Origin: Novosphingobium sp. SG919
Lineage (GTDB): Bacteria; Pseudomonadota; Alphaproteobacteria; Sphingomonadales; Sphingomonadaceae
Assembly: GCF_012932495.1 (NCBI RefSeq)
Contig: NZ_JABCNG010000002.1
Coordinates: 124,001 to 188,000, forward strand
Direction of reading: 5' to 3'
Length of the DNA stretch: 64,000 bases
The number at the start of each line of letters is the position of its first letter. Position 1 is the first letter of the stretch. The position numbers and the translations under genes were made by a program. Under the pieces are notes generated by a model that ran no database searches, was not told where the DNA came from, and was given only the letters and a program-made list of their open reading frames with translations. This document shows positions 61,846 to 64,000 of the stretch, one piece after another.

Positions 61846-62844
61846 TCATGCGGTGGTTGGCAATTCAAGCAGGGCGGGCGCGGGCGCCAACGAAGGTACT
61901 GCCGCTAGTTGCGCCTCGGTCGGCTGATGGTCATGGGCCCAGACCGGCGGCGAACCGATGTGGGCGCGCAGCGCCGTCATGAAGGTAGCCAGTCTGGTGC
62001 TGGCCTTGGGCAAGGCGCGCAGCACATAAATGCCGGCATCGCCTTCCGGTGGCTTCACATCTTGAGGCAGCTTTTGCAGCAACCCAGCGCGCACATCCGG
62101 CCCAATCACCCATTCGGGCAACAGGGCGATGCCAATCCCCCGGAACGCCGCCTGACGCAGCGCCTCGAAATCATCGCAACGGAAAACAGTGCGTGAGCTA
62201 GGCAACTCTGCCGTGGTGCGCCCCAGAACATGCCGCCAGCCCAGCAGATCGGGACCGTGCAGCTTATCGATCAGGCGGTGTTCGCAAAGCTCCTCATGGG
62301 CTGGCACGCCGTGCCGTGCCAGATAGGCTGGATGAGCCACCAACAGGCGGCGGTCAGACGCGATCTTGCTAGAAATCAGCGTACTGTCAGCCAGATGGCC
62401 GATGCGGATCACCGCATCCAGGCGCTCCATCACCGGATCGGCCAGTCGCTCGGTCAGGTCCAACTCGATGCTGAAATCGGGATGCCGCTCCATCAGCGCG
62501 TGGGCGACGGGGATGACATAGCGTTTGCCAAACGTGGGGAAGCAGGCAAGCCGGAGAATGCCGGTCACCGCATCGTCGAGGCCCAGCACTTCCGCCCGCA
62601 GATCGACCAGTTCATCCAGGATCGGTTGACCGCGCTCGAACACCACGCGCCCTGCATCGGTCAAAGCCAGCGCGCGGGTTGATCGAACGAAGACAGCCGT
62701 ACCTAGTCCGGCTTCCAGCGCATCGATCTGTCGTACAATGGCAGATGGCGTGACGTTGCGTCGTCGCGCGGCAGCCGAGAAGCTGCCCGCCCGCACGACA
62801 TCGACAAAGACGGAGAGGTGTTCGGCAAAGCGAGGATCTTTCAC
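61846..62844 (-). CDS. LysR family transcriptional regulator
   Basis: A 332-residue LysR regulator. DNA-binding domain at 4-64: FAEHLSVFVDVVRAGSFSAAARRRNVTPSAIVRQIDALEAGLGTAVFVRSTRALALTDAG. Effector domain with TGILRLACFPTFGKRYVIPVAHALMERHPDFSIELDLTERLADPVMERLDAVIRIGHL. The C-terminus is about 30 residues longer than usual. The start is taken as GTG at 62844 because the conserved fold begins a few codons later; longer versions would reach into the divergent promoter. It probably controls the aldehyde dehydrogenase gene. Confidence 0.85.
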   Translation of the reverse strand: MKDPRFAEHLSVFVDVVRAGSFSAAARRRNVTPSAIVRQIDALEAGLGTAVFVRSTRALALTDAGRVVFERGQPILDELVDLRAEVLGLDDAVTGILRLACFPTFGKRYVIPVAHALMERHPDFSIELDLTERLADPVMERLDAVIRIGHLADSTLISSKIASDRRLLVAHPAYLARHGVPAHEELCEHRLIDKLHGPDLLGWRHVLGRTTAELPSSRTVFRCDDFEALRQAAFRGIGIALLPEWVIGPDVRAGLLQKLPQDVKPPEGDAGIYVLRALPKASTRLATFMTALRAHIGSPPVWAHDHQPTEAQLAAVPSLAPAPALLELPTTA

Positions 62845-62938
62845 CTTTGCGATTTTCGCACAGGCGTTTCGAGCAGGCAATGGATTATCGAAAAAGCGCG
62901 CGGGGCATAGATGCAGAGGCACACCGCAGGACGGTACC

Positions 62939-62956
62939 GCGGGGCCAAGGCCCCGC
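62939..62956. other. GC-rich hairpin in the LysR-aldehyde dehydrogenase gap
   Basis: GCGGGGCCAAGGCCCCGC is an 18-base inverted repeat, 19 bases before the aldehyde dehydrogenase ATG. It would lie in the mRNA leader and could affect translation, or be a protein-binding site. Confidence 0.4.
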
Positions 62957-62974
62957 CCCCCAAGGAGACAATCC

Positions 62975-64000
62975 ATGCATGCTCTGGCAAATCCGGTCAC
63001 GGACCGGTTCGATGACCTGTATCTGTTTATCGACGGCGAATGGGTGGAGGCGGGCAACCGCGACACCTCGGCCGTGATCAATCCGGCCAATGGCTGCGTG
63101 GTGGGCCGCGTGCCCCATGCCACGCATGACGATGTAGAACGGGCGCTGGCCGCCACGCAGCGCGCCTTTAAACTGTGGAGCGGCACCCCCGCCTATGACC
63201 GCGCCAAGGTGCTCAAGCGCGCCGCCGAACTGATCCGCCAGCGCGCGACCCACATCGAATGGCTGATGACCACCGAACAGGGCAAGGCACTGAGCGAGGC
63301 CAAATATGAAGTGGCCAGCGCCGCCGACTATTTCGAGTGGTTCGCCGAACAGGGCAAGCGCGCCTATGGCCGCGTGGTCCCCTCGCGCCGGCCCGAAGTG
63401 CAGCAGATCGTGAAGCGCCAGCCGATCGGCCCGGTCGCCGCCTTCACCCCCTGGAATTTCCCGGCCATCACCCCGGCACGCAAGCTGGCCGCGGCTCTGG
63501 CGGCGGGGTGCTCGGTCATCATCAAGCCGGGCGAGGAATGCCCCGCCACGGCTCTCGCCATCGGCCGAGCATTGGAAGATGCAGGCTTGCCCAAGGGCGT
63601 GGTGCAGATCCTCTTTGGCGTGCCGGCCGATATCAGCGCGCATCTGATCGCCTCCCCCATCATCCGCAAGGTGACCTTTACCGGTTCGGTGCCCGTTGGC
63701 CGCTTGCTGGCAGCCCAAGCAGCGCAGGGGGTGAAGCCCATCACGCTGGAACTGGGCGGGCACGGGCCGGTGCTGGTCTTCAACGATGCCGATCTGGATG
63801 CGGCGGCACGGCTGGGCGCGGCCAACCGCTTCCGCGGCACAGGGCAAATCTGCATCTCTTCCACGCGCTTTCTGGTCCAGAGCGAAAGCCTTGACACTTT
63901 CACTGAGAAATTCGTGGCGGCAACGCAGGCGCTCAAGGTCGGCAGTGGGCATGACCCGGCCACGCAGGTCGGCCCGCTCTCCAATCCGAGGCAGGTCGAG
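62975..64000 (+). CDS. Aldehyde dehydrogenase, succinate-semialdehyde type (cut by right edge)
   Basis: The frame runs from the ATG at 62975 (ribosome site AAGGAGA) to the window edge: 342 codons without a stop, about 70% of the usual 480. Seen: YLFIDGEWVEAGNRDTSAVINPANG, cofactor part AAFTPWNFPAITPARKLAAALAAGCSVIIKPGEECPATA, FTGSVPVGRLLAAQAAQGVKPITLELGGHGPVLVF with the catalytic Glu, and GTGQICISSTRFLVQSE with the nucleophile Cys. It oxidises an aldehyde to the acid with NAD(P)+. The substrate class is inferred from similarity to GabD-like enzymes. It is divergent from a LysR gene. Confidence 0.9.
   Translation, partial: MHALANPVTDRFDDLYLFIDGEWVEAGNRDTSAVINPANGCVVGRVPHATHDDVERALAATQRAFKLWSGTPAYDRAKVLKRAAELIRQRATHIEWLMTTEQGKALSEAKYEVASAADYFEWFAEQGKRAYGRVVPSRRPEVQQIVKRQPIGPVAAFTPWNFPAITPARKLAAALAAGCSVIIKPGEECPATALAIGRALEDAGLPKGVVQILFGVPADISAHLIASPIIRKVTFTGSVPVGRLLAAQAAQGVKPITLELGGHGPVLVFNDADLDAAARLGAANRFRGTGQICISSTRFLVQSESLDTFTEKFVAATQALKVGSGHDPATQVGPLSNPRQVE

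Noticed and set aside
62885..63952. Minus-strand frame across the right-edge dehydrogenase
   Set aside because: Antisense shadow of the clear aldehyde dehydrogenase on the plus strand.

Overview
This is a GC-rich alphaproteobacterial chromosome segment built around an almost complete aerobic anoxygenic photosynthesis gene cluster (PGC). The gene order is the one typical of Sphingomonadales: crtC-crtD / crtF-bchCXYZ-pufBALMC / cytochrome c / hemA-puhE-acsF-puhCBA-lhaA-bchMLHBNF / ppaA-ppsR-bchG-bchP-tspO. The flanks carry a TonB receptor, HWE-family sensor kinases and short-chain dehydrogenase operons. A Novosphingobium-like or related sphingomonad is my best guess. This is inferred from gene content, not from a marker gene.

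Layout. 1-390: 5' part of a membrane-anchored protein running off the left edge. 633-5712 (minus): acyl-CoA catabolism genes (acyl-CoA dehydrogenase, SDR, second acyl-CoA dehydrogenase, APH-type kinase, enoyl-CoA hydratase), with a divergent TetR regulator at 5805. 6319-13052 (minus): ppaA, ppsR, bchG, a PucC-family carrier, bchP, tspO and a small membrane protein. 13263-28606 (plus): bchF-N-B-H-L-M, lhaA, puhA-B-C, a 96-residue gene, acsF, puhE and hemA, nearly all joined by 4-base or slightly longer start/stop overlaps and closed by a strong terminator. 28683-39307 (minus): a lipoprotein cytochrome c, then the crtF-bchCXYZ-pufBALMC superoperon read towards it. 39405-41803 (plus): crtD and crtC.

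At 41993-42057 a 65-base, nearly perfect hairpin marks the right end of the PGC. Beyond it are a PepSY protein with its TonB receptor (iron uptake, minus), a decayed glycosidase fragment, a receiver-only response regulator facing an HWE histidine kinase, a csbD remnant with an in-frame stop, a TetR-controlled redox operon (SDR, old yellow enzyme, SDR, hydrolase, quinone oxidoreductase), a hybrid sensor kinase, a secreted cupin-like protein, an SDR/LysR pair, a Tat-exported nucleoside-hydrolase-like gene of lower GC, and a LysR gene divergent from an aldehyde dehydrogenase that is cut by the right edge.

How it works together. HemA supplies 5-aminolevulinate. BchH, BchM, AcsF, BchNBL, BchF, BchXYZ, BchC, BchG and BchP cover the route from protoporphyrin to phytylated bacteriochlorophyll a. 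PufL, PufM and PuhA form a type II reaction centre fed by tetraheme PufC and surrounded by LH1 (PufA/PufB). LhaA, PuhB, PuhC and PuhE assist assembly. CrtC, CrtD and CrtF make spirilloxanthin-type carotenoids. Not found here: bchI, bchD, bchO, crtI, crtB, crtA, pufQ, pufX, puc (LH2) and bchE. The magnesium chelatase partners and early carotenoid genes must lie elsewhere, and with AcsF as the only cyclase in the window, synthesis looks oxygen-dependent. PpsR/PpaA are the likely regulators: PpsR-type palindromes lie before bchG, between ppaA and bchF, in tandem before bchC, and between crtF and crtD. No wholly new system is evident. The interest lies in small unassigned genes inside the PGC, the crtD/crtC junction, the variant PpsR operators and the boundary hairpin.
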